Below are positions 24,301 through 34,568 of a stretch of DNA of 64,000 nucleotides, piece after piece. Positions within the stretch are counted from its first letter, which is position 1; each line of letters begins with the position of its first letter. The notes beneath the pieces were generated by a model. It saw nothing but the letters and a program-made list of their open reading frames with translations, searched no databases and was not told the DNA's origin. A program made the position numbers and the translations under genes. This DNA is from Misgurnus anguillicaudatus (lineage: Eukaryota; Chordata; Actinopteri; Cypriniformes; Cobitidae), in NCBI RefSeq assembly GCF_027580225.2, contig NC_073352.2, forward strand, positions 33,219,501-33,283,500, written 5' to 3'.

Positions 24301-27300
24301 TGTTTTAAAAAAGTTCACCATGTCATCTCTGGGTCATTCTACGGAAATGTTCATTTTTCTGTCACTAGCCTTTATAGAAATATTATACTTGAAAAACACT
24401 TTAGGGCTACATTTTTTATATTTTATAATGAAACGATATGTTATTTGAACAATTACACCTTCTTGAGCCATCAAAGTGGCAATATTTGATTTTAATTAAT
24501 TAATTAGAATTTCAAGCAGCACAGAAGTGCTCGTCCCCACAGTCATGTAGAGTACGGAGGGAAAATGCTTTATTTTGATATCAAAAACAGCTTCTAAATT
24601 CAATGAATTTTACAAAATGTTTACGTTTTATAATCCAGGCTCGATGATTTGATTGTTTGTATTTATTGCTCTGTAAAGAGTGTATGCCCCCATTCTTGCA
24701 GTGTTTTTTTACAAAGTAACATCACCATCTACTGGCATGTCACACATAATACTATGAAGTTTTCACAGATCCGTGTAAATGTTGATCTTTTTGACAGCGC
24801 TGTCGTTTGTACGTGAAATAAAAAAAAAACGTAAAGGGAAGTTTTTAACTACATTGTTGTCGTGTAAACGTAGTATGAGCACTCTTAACTCATTCACCGC
24901 CAGCCTTTTTGAGAAAAGTTGCCCATCTGCATTTTTGTGATTTTAACAAAAGTTTCACAAAATTCCTTGCAGGAAAAATTATCTTCTATAAATAAATAAA
25001 CATACAAATTATATCAAATTAAAGAACACGCCCTCTCTGCTTTCAAATAAACAAACAAACAAAATGGGGAAAAAACGTTTCATTATATATTTACTTTTTC
25101 CACTTAATGTAACCACTGAAATATGGATATTTCTCTTCAAAAATACAACATTTTGAGCAAAAAGCTTAAAAAATTGCGTTTTTGTAAAGGAATTTATGTT
25201 AGAGATCAGACTCAGAATGACTATCAAACATAAAGGCATTTAAAATCAATCATTAAATCTTTTTAACTTCCGTTTTTGATAAATTTGGTTTGTGTCTAGT
25301 GGATAAAAGCGGTATTACACTTTCACTTTGAAATTCGTCCAGAAAGGCATATTTATTAGTTAAATAGTTTTATTGGATTTATGTGAAGACTTCCCCACCA
25401 ACTTTGGGGTTAGGAAAGGGGTTGGTGTGGGGATAAAGTTGTGCAATCCAAATTTGTCATTTTTCAGGATACGTTGCCAAATTGTTACTGATCAATGTCT
25501 GATTGCATATTTCATTGTTATTCTGCTCTTTTCTGTCTGATTTTCCCACAGGCTAAAAGAAAACTTTTATGCAGCGCCAACCAGGTAAAGTTCTGTGTGT
25601 GTGTGTGTTAAAGGTTCAGGGTGATGGTGTGAGGTGGCTACAGTGTAAATAGCTTTTGCTTTCTCTTCCCTTTGCCCCACTGTGCACAAACACCCACACG
25701 CATTAACTGCATGGAGATGTTTGCATGCTGGGTTAATTGTGTGTGAAAGTTATTTCAGTCTGATAATGGTTTACTCTGATGTTAAACTGAACAGCTACCA
25801 CTTTTACTAATATCTGGGTGGTGATCCTGATCAGGATGCTACTGTAGTCGTGTACCTGTAATTGACTGTCACTTTAATTATAGGTTTTATGTTCTTTACC
25901 TCATCGCAAAAAGATAAAGCTATCTACAGTACATACAGTTCATGACATCATTCAAGGCCAACATCCACCTGTCCTCCACAAGCTACACTAGTTTTCATCT
26001 ACTGTATGTCCAAAGCTTTAACATTGAATATGAGTTTAACACTTTAGCAGTTTAGGGGTTCATTTAACACTAAAGTTGCAGTTATATCATGAGATCCATC
26101 CAATTCAATTGGAGGAATGTATGTTAACAATATATTTAAGTGGGCTGTAATGTGTGAACTTGGCATAAGATGAACCTTTCCTGTGACTGTTGTGAAATTT
26201 CTTGTAATATTCAAATGAATAGTTCTGCCTCTTCGTTTCCAGAGCCAGTCTACACTTGCACCTTGTTTTGCCACCTAAAATGTGTAATCTGCCCAGAACA
26301 GAGAAAACTTGCATTTTCATACATTTTATTTTTAACTATCATAACTAGTGCTAAACTCTTTGCCACAGTGCTAGGGTTTTCTGTGTTGCTGATATGGCAT
26401 TGGTAGGTGGTTGCTAGGGTTTTCTATGTGGTTGCTAAGGAATTGCTAGGTGGTTGCTAGGGTTTTCTGTGTGGTTGCTATGGCATTGCTAGGTGGTTGC
26501 CAGGGTTTTCTCTGTGTGGTTGCTATGGCATTGCTAAGTGGTTGCTAAGGTTTTCTATGTGGTTGCCAAGACATTGGTAGGTGGTTGCTAGGGTTTTCTG
26601 TGTGGTTACCAAGGCATTACTACATTGTTGCTAGGGTTTTCTGTGTGGTTGCTAAGGCATTGGTATGTGGTTGCTGAGGCATTGCTAGGTGGTTGCCAAG
26701 ACATTGCTAGGTGTTTGCTAGGGTTTTCTGTGTTTTTGCTAACACAGAAAGTGGTTAGGTGGTTGCCAGAGTTTTCTGTTTGATTGCCAAGACATTGCTA
26801 GGTGGTTGCCAGGGTTTTCTCTGTGTGGTTGCTAAGGTATTGCTAGATGGTTGCTAGGGTTTTCTGTTTGGTTGCCAAGACATTGCAATGTGGTTGCCAG
26901 GGTTTTCTCTTTGTGGTTGCTATGGCATTGCTAGATGGTTGCCAGGGTTTTTTGTGTGGTTGGCAAGGCATTGCTGCATTGTTGCTAGGGTTTTCTGTGG
27001 GGTTGCTAAAGCATTGCTAAATGTTTGCAAGGGTTTTTTTTTGTGTGGTTGCCAAGGCATTGGTATATGGTTGTTAGGGTTTTCTGTGTCATTGCTAAGG
27101 TATTGCTAGGGGGTTACTAGGGTTTCTGTGTAGTTACCAAGGCATTACTACATTGTTGCTAGGGTTTTCTGTGTGGTTGCTAAGGTATTGGTAGGTGGTT
27201 GCTAGGGTTTTCTGTGTGGTTGCTGAGGCATGCTATTTGGTTGCCAAAACATTGCTAGGTGGTTGCTAAGTTTTTCTGTGCTTTTGCTTACACAGAAAAG

Positions 27301-30300
27301 TGGTTGGGTGGTTGCTCGAGTTTTCTGTGTGTTATCCAAGGTATTGCTATATGGTTGCTAGGGTTTTCTGTGTGGTTGCTAAGGCAGTGCAAGGTGGTTG
27401 CTAGGGTTTTCAGTGTGGTTGCTAAGGCAATGCAAGGTGGTTGCCAGGATTTTCTGTGTGGTAACCAAGGCATTACTACATTGTTGCTAGGGTTTTCTGT
27501 GTGGTTGCCAAGCAATCGCTAGGTGGTTGCCAAAGTTTCTGTGTGGTTGCTGAGGCATTGCTATGTGGTTGCTAGGGTTTTCTGTGTGGTTGCCGAGGCA
27601 TTGCTAAGTAGTTGCCAAGACATTGCTAGGATTTTCTGTGTGTCTGCTAAGGCATTGCTATGTGGTTGCTTGGGTTTTCTGTGTGGTTCCTAAGGCATTG
27701 CTTGCTAAGTGGTTGCTTATTACCCAGAATTATTATCAAAGTATGTATGACATTCTGTGGTTATATATTTTGAAAAAAAAAACAATATTTAAAAGTGATG
27801 TTGAACAAAATTAGGACATAACAATAATTTTTTTTAACTCCCACTCTGAGAAAGTTTTTTTTTGGGGAGGTTTAAATGTAGTCTGACTTCTAAGAGACCC
27901 ATTCAGAAACTTTGTGTGTGTGGTATGTTTGTGTCCAGCTGGCCAATGTCTCGCAATGTTGGAAGGGAGTCAGAACCCAGAAGCCTCCTCCTTTGTTGGG
28001 CAATGGAACAGAACATTTATTTTATTGCTTAATTAGGCCACTGGCCTCTGAGGAGCTGCAGAAAGAAAGAGGCAAAGAAAACACCAAAATTAAGACTTAA
28101 TAAAATGATCTCAAGATTTAAGATCTCTTAATTTAAAAAAACATGTTTTGTAATTACATTTAAGAGTCTGTGTAACACAAAATTTGCCTGCAATGTAATA
28201 GCTGTATGCAAAGCTATGTGTTATATAAAGTATGTAACTTTCTCCCCAATTGTTTAGGCAAGGTCCACAGACCACGAGACGAGGCAGAAAGCGTCAAAGA
28301 GGAAAACCAAAGCGAAAAAAACACATGGAGAAAACGCAAATGTATGTTTTTTTAATATTTTCTATAAAAAGTATAAAAATACAGATCCTTCGATAAATCC
28401 CTATGTTTTCTCAAGCCGTACTGACTTCCACACACACAATTAACTCTTTCTGCCAAACGGGAAAGAATTCAACAGTTCCTCTCCTTGCATTTCGGCTTTC
28501 ACTTTGTCCTCATTTATATTTGGTGAGGGCAAGCGAAGGGTGTTTCTTTTGAACCATCGCTCCCTCTCTGCTATCCATCATTCACTCCTCCATAGATGAA
28601 GTCAATGGCAGGTGTGAAATCAGGCTAATTTGCCAGCCAGAACGCCCCTCCCTCCCCTTCGCACAGACCGTATCAGCCTCCTAATGCACTTCAGCGGACA
28701 AAGATTGATTTTCTTACTTAATTAACTCTCGGCTATACAATTCTCTCCGGTCCTGGTTAAGTTAAAAAAGGGAAAATGGCCCCATCCCATTAGTGATGTC
28801 ACCAAAAATGAGATATCAAAGATCTAAAAGGCCACAGACGCTATCCAGAGCGTTTGGCTGATGTCATCCTGAGAAACATCAGGGCCGGTTCGTGCTCAGA
28901 ATGCATTAGGAGGCTTTTTGTACCTCCTGTTGAATTTAATTTTAAAACCTAAAGTTGTGGGATCAAGTCATTGTGCAGCTAATGATTGCAAGCTCTTTGT
29001 TCCTTGTCACAGTTTTCCATAATTCTCTCTGAGACGGATTTAGCTCATGATCGGAAATGCATGACTTAATCACTGGGAGGCTTTTCTTATTTATTTCTAA
29101 GTTTAACCTCTGTGCTCTTCACAACTTTATAGATTTTATACATTTTTTCATCATTTATTCACAGGTATGACATCATTTTGGGTTGAAACATCCCAGCAAT
29201 ACTTGAATGTGTCCATATTTTACCCAACCATGGGTTAAAATGTTTTCATTCCATGTATGCATTTGGCAAACGCTTATATCCAAAGCGACTTACACTACGT
29301 TACAAAGTACACATTTTATCAGTATGTGTGTTCCTTAGGTTCGAACCCACATCCTTTTTCAGCGGTAATGCAATGCCCTACCACTAAGCTACAAGAACAA
29401 CCCAGAAAAGGATATTGGATATTGTTTCTTACACTGAAAAAAAAATATTTTAAGGTAAGTGGTCGCAATCAATTTATTTAAGCTACATTTAAACAAAAAA
29501 AAGAAAAACAAAACAAAAAACTTTTGTTTAAATGTAGCGTAGCCCCTTATGGAACGGCTGAAATTCCACAAGGGGGCGTATTTGTTCCTCAGACGTTCAT
29601 CCGAATATATTCATTATAAATCGTGAATTAAAAGTGAGAGTCACAAGAATGTCTGTTAGTGAACTAATTGTATACACGATTTATATCGTAATTCGGTCAG
29701 AAACGTCAAGATTGTGAGATGAACAAATCGTTTTGGATTAAAAGGCTTGGATATTCCATTTCCTTGGACTTTGGGGATTTATTAACTATTTGTTTTGGAC
29801 AATTTCACCGAAGCGGTAAGTAAAAAAAAAAGGTAAGTAAATATCCTAAATCGGCGCCACCCGGTTCAGGTAACTAACAATTAGATTACAGTTTTATGAC
29901 TGCTAAAAATCATATTATGCTTTGTGTGTGCGCTTAATGGAATCCCGAAAGTCTAAGCTTTCCAACGATGTGCCGCATGACCGTATATTTTGAAGATTTA
30001 ATGCTTCAAAGTTACAATGACGTTTATGCAGCCTCACGTGCAAGGGAGGGGGTGTACCGTGTACAGCACAGTGTTCCTTATCAGGTTGAATAAATTGATT
30101 GCGACCACTTACCCTAAAAAATTGAGTAAATTGAATGAATAATTTTTTTCAGCTTATTTTGCCCCTTTCATGCCAACAGGACACGTGTGCCAACTACACC
30201 CCCTCACCCTCCGACCCTCCCGCCTAGCTCCGCCCCTACACCACCTGTCAGAGAGGCGTGTCCGCCGTGCCCTTCCCGCCGGATGACATCACAGCCTCCC

Positions 30301-30379
30301 TCGTGTGAGTGCAGGTGCAGCTTGAGGGAGGTGAGCTGCACAAAGAGAGGAAAGACACTGAACCAGCACAGCTGCCGGT

Positions 30380-30414
<35 letters not shown>

Positions 30415-31959
30415 TATTAAGACAACAACAACTTCTGCAAATGCAACTCGATGTGCTAAAAATATCCTCTAATGTCCTTGATTCGCGATTTTACTGCATT
30501 TCAGTGGCCCTTATAGAGACACATATATTTAATCGCGATTAATCACATACAAAATAAAAGTTTGTTTTTGCATAATATATGTGTGTGCACTTTGTGTAAT
30601 TATTTTTGTATACATAAATACACACACATGCATGTATGTATTTATAAAACATTTACATGTATGTGTATATATATTTATGAAGAGTTTGGTTCCAAAACGC
30701 AATAAATCCATTTTGACAAATTTCGGTAAAAACATTAATCAAAACACTTACTTTGTAATATTAAGAACACTGTCATTGGGACATCGTCGCTGAAGTTTTT
30801 GACAGCGATCAGCTGTAAAATGTTTTGGTCCTGCTCGATTTTTGTTGGCTTTGATTAAAATAATGGAAAGTTTTTCATAAGATCCGCTGGGGTCAATGTG
30901 TTAGCATGACAGAAGCTTGATGCTGTCGGGAGAACAAGCAACAGCCGACATTTTTCCGTCTCCCGATTTCTATGGCTTACGTTTTTCCCCGGCACAGAAA
31001 ACCACCACAGGTTTATCAATGCCATCAAAAGTAGCCTATTATTTTGTTTTTGTTTGTTTGTTGATCACAAAGCACAAAGCCCTTATTGTTTACAATGCGT
31101 GGAATTGTGCGCTGTGATTGGTTAAGTGGATTTATTGCATTCTGCTGAGAAGGGGGACTGGCGTTTGTCGCGTTTTGGGGAAAAAGGGAGAAAAGATGAT
31201 AGAATAACACGGTGGATATTGGATTTTGCATGAAATTAAGAATTTACTTTTTACACTGATCTGATACAATACTGATTTGGCGGTAAAACATTTTTTTAAA
31301 AGGTGTTTATCAAGTTTTGGAACCAAATTTAGATTTTGATATATTTTATATTATATATTTTAAAAATATATACATAAATAACATTTTTCTTTAATGTACA
31401 GATGTGTGTATTTATACATAATAATTGCACACAATACACACACAAATATTATGTGAAACTTTTATTTTGTAAGCGATTAATCACGATTAATTTTTTGACA
31501 GCTCTATATTATATTATATTATATTATATTATATTATATTATATTATATTATATTATATTATATTATATTATATTATATTATATTATATTATATTATATT
31601 ATATTATATTATATTATATTATATTATATTATATTATATTATATTATATAGCCACACTTCGGTCTATGAATGTGTGCGTGAATGGGTGATTGTGAGGCAA
31701 ACTTGTAAAGCGCTTTGGATGGCCATAGGTCTGTTAAAAGCGCTATATAACTGCAGTGCATTTACCATTTACTTATAATGCATTATACTGTTTAATAAAA
31801 ATGCTTGCATCACTTAAAGCATTGCAAAGCATTTGTTTTTTGCTCATTTGATCATTGTGTATTTGTGTAGTACTTTTCATTATACATTTTGTTATTTCAA
31901 AGCACTAATCTCTTTCTTCTCTCTCTCTCTCTTTCAGATGTGAGACCCAAAGTGAATAA
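12376..31959 (+). CDS. vegfb: Vascular endothelial growth factor B-like, complete eight-exon gene
   Basis: Secreted cystine-knot growth factor, predicted 244 aa. Coding exons: 12376-12459, 14846-14888, 20068-20264, 22339-22412, 25552-25584, 28258-28341, 30180-30377, 31938-31959 (84, 43, 197, 74, 33, 84, 198, 22 nt), all with AG/GT borders and matching phases. The 43/197/74 pattern is what I know for mammalian VEGFB exons 2-4. Residues 1 to about 20 are a signal peptide. The PDGF/VEGF knot runs from C55 to C132 with [12 protein letters not shown] at 79-90 and EHSQCECR at 126-133. Residues 151-165 are strongly basic ([15 protein letters not shown]). 176-194 is proline-rich. 199-239 holds eight cysteines in the spacing of the VEGF heparin-binding domain. 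The protein ends CETQSE, without a terminal arginine. Start ATG has A at -3 and G at +4. The call of vegfb over vegfa or pgf rests on exon sizes, EHSQCECR and the dnajc4 neighbour; which teleost duplicate it is cannot be told. Confidence 0.92.
13823..13842. repeat. Short interstitial telomere-like repeat
   Basis: Three consecutive CCCTAA units within vegfb intron 1. Too short to imply an ancient chromosome end. Confidence 0.6.
13960..14350. promoter_or_regulatory. Candidate regulatory sequence in vegfb intron 1
   Basis: Repeat-free stretch of moderate GC, richer in E-boxes (CAGCTG, CAGGTG), a SOX-like ACAATGG and CCAAT-type ATTGG motifs than the surrounding AT-rich intron. No ORF or splice pair was convincing. 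Function is a guess from composition. Confidence 0.2.
15049..15840 (-). mobile_element. Repeat starting TGTGACCCTGGACCACAAAA, with nested element
   Basis: Left end at 15049 and right remnant TTATGACTGGTTTTG at 15826-15840; the opposite orientation occurs at 33540-34568. It contains a second element at 15435-15825. Confidence 0.6.
15435..15825. mobile_element. Foldback element with ACACCAGCCGCG ends, copy 1
   Basis: TTGCATTCAGACCAGCCGTG ... AACGCGGCTGGTGTGCACTC, 391 bp, flanked by TTATG at 15430-15434 and 15826-15830. GC-richer than its surroundings. Relatives at 19479-19877 and 33738-34404. Confidence 0.7.
15840..15955. mobile_element. MITE fragment ending GCACCCCGCCTTTAAA
   Basis: Shares ATTCTATTGGGGTA and TTTCAAATATCAACATTGGC with elements at 48460-48686 and 55169-55390. 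The left half is missing. Confidence 0.55.
15990..17330. mobile_element. Transposon end interrupted by a minisatellite
   Basis: Left CTCTTAAAAATAAAGGTGCTT at 15997 and, beyond the array, GCGATGCCATATAACAA at 17181. The complement near 17300 reads AAGGTGCTTCACCATGCCAT, showing that the two pieces were once adjacent and that the 17-bp array lies between them. Confidence 0.6.
16024..17183. repeat. 17-bp minisatellite in vegfb intron 2
   Basis: About 68 copies of AAAAGCTCTTCATCTTC with a few variants (CATAAGC, TCAAGAGC, TTTTAAAAGC). Because 17 is not a multiple of 3, the reading frame cycles every 51 nt and produces an apparent 229-codon Leu/Ser/Lys ORF that is not a gene. Confidence 0.95.
17583..17983. 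mobile_element. MITE with GGGATAGTTCACCC ends, different core
   Basis: Ends AAAGGGATAGTTCACCCAAA and TTTGGGTGAACTATCCCTTT match the 4096 family, but the core differs, so it is another internal type or a replaced centre. Confidence 0.7.
18240..19470. other. AT-rich intron sequence of vegfb
   Basis: No exon, ORF or clear repeat boundaries. A GAAGAACCCTTTTGGAAAC stretch near 19004 looks like the distal end of the 15990-type element. Confidence 0.4.
19479..19877. mobile_element. Foldback element with ACACCAG ends, copy 2
   Basis: TTGTTCACACCAGACGTGG ... CCGCAGCTGGTGTGAATGCA with arms sharing GCCGCCTC and GAATTTCACGCGCGGC. Lies about 190 bp before vegfb exon 3. Confidence 0.65.
20386..20560. mobile_element. 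Fragment of the 7253-type MITE
   Basis: Repeated GGTACCAATATGTATCTTTG and TAGGTGCAA words plus AAGGGTACTGTCCCAAAAACAGC; both ends degraded. Confidence 0.5.
20787..21427. mobile_element. Foldback element with TTTAAAGGAAAACACCAC ends, copy 1
   Basis: Two arms of about 250 bp are near-complements: CCCCATTCATTCCTTAGGAT at 20929 and ATCCTAAGGAATGAATGGGG at 21266, and GTAAGTATGGTGGCACAAAA in both. Related copies at 55628-55975 and 57776-58184. It abuts the MITE at 21424. Confidence 0.8.
21424..21955 (+). mobile_element. MITE of the TTAAAGGGGACAT family, complete
   Basis: TTTAAAGGGATCATAGCGTG ... CATAATATGACCCCTTTAAA inverted ends; body as at 7302 and 43710. Confidence 0.75.
23060..23237 (+). mobile_element. 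tRNA-derived SINE
   Basis: A-box region near GAGCTCGGGTGCGCTC and B-box-like GAGTTTGATTCCCG (about 23124), followed by a pyrimidine-rich body and TCCTAATAAAGGCATAAAAA tail. Lies in vegfb intron 4, directly before the foldback at 23238. Confidence 0.65.
23238..24140 (+). mobile_element. Large foldback element, copy 1
   Basis: Arms 23238-23520 and 23880-24140 are complementary (AAAAGAAAAATCCAGATAAT, CACCACCATGTCATCC, CCCAAACGAGGC). The core holds a full CRE (TGACGTCA, 23760-23767), CACGTG and a TATATAAAA. The inverted copy is at 62110-62962. Confidence 0.85.
26369..27717. repeat. Minisatellite of about 43 bp in vegfb intron 5
   Basis: About 31 imperfect copies built from GGTTGCTAGGGTTTTCTGTG plus TGGTTGCTAAGGCATTGCTA. 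Unit length and sequence vary, and higher-order duplications occur (the CTAACACAGAAA variant appears twice, near 26738 and 27287). No spacer structure. Confidence 0.92.
28430..29080. promoter_or_regulatory. Candidate conserved intronic element in vegfb intron 6
   Basis: About 650 bp with none of the repeat families that fill the neighbouring sequence, balanced composition, and clusters of homeobox-type TAATTA/TTAATTAA cores and a TGATGTCA-type site. It starts less than 100 bp after coding exon 6. Its complexity resembles an enhancer-like conserved element, but conservation cannot be tested here. Confidence 0.3.
29250..29405 (-). mobile_element. tRNA-derived SINE, nearly complete
   Basis: Read on the minus strand it has A box TAGCTTAGTGG, B box GGTTCGAACCT, the TACTGATAAAATGTGTACTT body and tail GTAAGTCGCTTTGGATATAA. 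Tail resembles those of SINEs mobilised by L2/UnaL2-type LINEs. Confidence 0.75.
30382..30411. repeat. (CA)n microsatellite
   Basis: About 15 CA units, starting 4 bases after the vegfb exon 7 donor. Confidence 0.95.
30526..31506. mobile_element. Foldback with GCGATTAATCAC ends, carrying an insertion
   Basis: Left AATCGCGATTAATCACATAC and right AAGCGATTAATCACGATTAA ... TTGACAGCTCTA are inverted. Between them lies a copy of the 4491-type element. Confidence 0.6.
30679..31330 (-). mobile_element. Second copy of the TTTGGTTCCAAAACGC element
   Basis: GAGTTTGGTTCCAAAACGCA ... CAAGTTTTGGAACCAAATTT inverted ends; internal CCACCACAGGTTTATCAATGC recurs inverted near 4830. Uninterrupted where the first copy has its hAT insertion. 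Confidence 0.7.
31505..31649. repeat. (ATATT)n pentanucleotide array
   Basis: About 29 perfect five-base units; purity suggests a young, probably polymorphic array. Lies in the last vegfb intron, 290 bp before the terminal exon. Confidence 0.97.
31650..31770 (+). mobile_element. Retroposon tail fragment
   Basis: TGTGTGCGTGAATGGGTGAT, AAAGCGCTTTGGATGGCC, AAGCGCTATATAACTGCAGT and a CATTTACCATTTAC end, a tail type common at 3' ends of teleost non-LTR elements. Confidence 0.45.
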
Positions 31960-33539
31960 TGAAATAAAACCTCCCTCATAATCCACCTTTCAAACATTGC
32001 ACAGCTTCGAGGAGGTCAAAGGTTTGCTTATTCTTTTATCCCTCAGTCTAAAGTTTGGGTCTTGCCCAGAATAAAGGTTTGTGTTTGGGAATAAACCGCA
32101 AACCCTCCCCCGGGCACCGGGCGCTCTGGCCCTGTCCTAAACACTTTTCTGGCAGTATTCGTTACATATACACAACTTTGTTCCCAAAGGGTTATGCATA
32201 CAAAAGATATCACATTGTTTGAAATCGTTGTGCTGTAAAAGATGTCACAACAGTCAATCCAAATGTCTTTTCTGCTCCATTCTGATGAAAATTCAAAACC
32301 CATCAAGACTGTAGGATGGACACAATCGCTGTTTGAACACAGCGAGTGACGCTTATCACCGGAAAAGGGGAATATTTAGCACTCGGGAGATGAACTTTGA
32401 GCCTTATCCAAAACTTTCTGTATCAAGATGGACCGTCCTCTGGTATTTTCAGCCTCCTGGGATGAATGAATCAACACAGGCACGGACATACTGCTAGTGT
32501 GATGCTAATAAGGATGAGTACACCGAGGACAAAAAGAAAAGGAAGTAGATTTTAAAGAAACTACTTAACTGGAGAGTTTTGGAGAGGATGGATGTTGACA
32601 AACCTTTAACTTCAAGTATCTCGTCACGAAAAAATTCCAGACGCCTCATCCGCATGTGCCAACTGGATGGATGAGCGATTAGACGGATGGACAAGTGTCT
32701 GTGTGGTCTCAGTATCGAATAATGAGGATCTGTGCGTCCATCCTAATTTATTCCTGGCCTCTATAGGTCTATAATGTGGCTTCACAGACTGTATCAATGA
32801 GTCTTTTTGTGTTTGTTTGATTTGCTTTTTGTTCGACTTTTTCCTTTTGAGAGCTTTTCCCACTGGCCAGCCAGTGAGTTGAATGCCAATAGTATAGAAA
32901 CCTGGTGATATTTCATTGGTGCTCGCATGCACGCACACACACGCACACTTTCTCTCTCTCTCTCGCACACCCTCAATCACACTCTTTTGCATTATTCTCT
33001 CTCTTTATCCCTTTCCCACATTTGTCTCTTTTTCACTCCGTTTCTTTTGCTCTCTCCTTCACACACAAACAAATGCAAACAGGTAAATATAAGCTTTCCG
33101 GTGTTGATATTGAAAGAAGAATATGTTTTTTGTAAAGAATACTAATGTTATTATAGTCCATTATAGTACACTTAAAGAATGTCGTCTTTATCTCTGCTAT
33201 TTTCACCTATAAAAGCAGGCACTGGCATACTCGCAGTTTCGACTGTGCATGTGCTCTCAGAGCCCTCGGCAGGCTTCAAAAAAAGGGAAATACACACTTT
33301 TTGCGTGTTATGGCGGTAGTATGACGTATTTATTTTTTATATTGAATTGCATTTTATATTATGCTTTGTGATGTTTCGTCTGTGTCTTTCAGAGACGTTT
33401 ATTTTGCTACAACTGTGATTTGAGATTACTTCGTATTTTGGCTGGATTCTTTAGAGAACACCATGAGTATCAGTGAACCTGCTGGTGCTTAAGCAACTCT
33501 TTCCACGTTATGTGTAGCATTATTTACTGAAATATGTTG

Positions 33540-34568
33540 ATACTGGACCACGAAACCAGTCACAAGGGTCATAAGCTTTCCATTGATGTATGGTTTGTTA
33601 GGATAGGACAATATTTGGCTGAGATACAACTATTTGAAAATCTGTAATCTGGGTGCAAAAAAATCTAAATATTTAGAAAATCGCCTTTAAAGTTGTCCAC
33701 ATAAAGTCCTTAACACATATTACTAACGATAAATAGGGTTCACACCAGCCGCGTTTGAGGCGTCAAATTCACGTCTACTGCCGCGTTCACACCAGCCGCG
33801 GTGGAGGCGTCGGGCACGAGTGATTTCAATGTGGGGTCAATGTGAAGATGCGTTGACGTGTGTCTGGAGGTCTCGCGGGGCGAATGAGACATTTATCATA
33901 GATGCGATTCCACCTCATTCGCGCGTATTGAGCGTTGCCGCGGTAAACGTGCGAGTTGAAAAATGTGAACTTTGGTGGAGGGGCGCGCCGCGTTGGCCGG
34001 TCGGGGGCTTGCTCTGGTAGTGACGTGATTACTCGCAGAGGCCCCTCCCATGACGTGAATGTCTCGATGACTAGAATTTCATGCATGGCTTTCATGGTAC
34101 CGCGTCTAGTTTGCCGCTTGAACATTTTGAGTTTGTTCGCTTCATTTGCGCATGAACTTCTGGTCATCGTGAGGTTCACGTCATGGGAGGGGCTTCTGCA
34201 ACTCTGCTCGCTTCCTGTAATCGCGTCGCTGCTGGAGCGGGCTCCTGGTCGGTTGATGCGGTGCGTTTTTCCGTCAAAGTTCAAAAAGTTCAGAATTTCA
34301 ACGCTCAATTTGTGCTGCGAGACCTCCAGACACGCGTCTTTACATTGACTTGGCATTGAGGTCGCTCGCGTTTGACGCCTTTGCCCGGGCTGGTGTGAAC
34401 GCAGTATAATAAATACATGTTTAATATATTTACAGTAGGAAATGTACTAAATATATTTCCTTAATATCGTCATTATAAACAAAACAATAATTTTGACCCA
34501 TACAATGTATTGTTGGCTATTGATACAAATATGTGACTTATTACTGGTTTTGTGGTCCAGGGTCACAT
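33540..34568 (+). mobile_element. Repeat ending GTGGTCCAGGGTCACAT, with nested foldback
   Basis: TACTGGACCACGAAACCAGTC at 33541 and GGTTTTGTGGTCCAGGGTCAC near 34546 are inverted. Same family as 15049. Interrupted by 33738-34404. Confidence 0.65.
33738..34404. mobile_element. Foldback with ACACCAGCCGCG ends, copy 3, rearranged
   Basis: TTCACACCAGCCGCG occurs twice at the left (33739 and 33786), and the core carries two inverted GAATTTCA/TTCATGG halves. The right end reads GGGCTGGTGTGAACGC. Apparently two elements inserted into or fused with each other. Confidence 0.6.

Noticed and set aside
30204..30407. Antisense ORF over vegfb exon 7
   Set aside because: Shadow of the proline- and cysteine-rich coding exon and of the CA microsatellite.
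31402..31689. 95-codon ORF across the pentanucleotide array
   Set aside because: Tyr/Ile/Leu repeats from (ATATT)n with no gene context.
33826..34356. 176- and 130-codon ORFs on opposite strands
   Set aside because: Both overlap the same GC-rich foldback element, whose relatives at 15435 and 19479 do not keep the frames.
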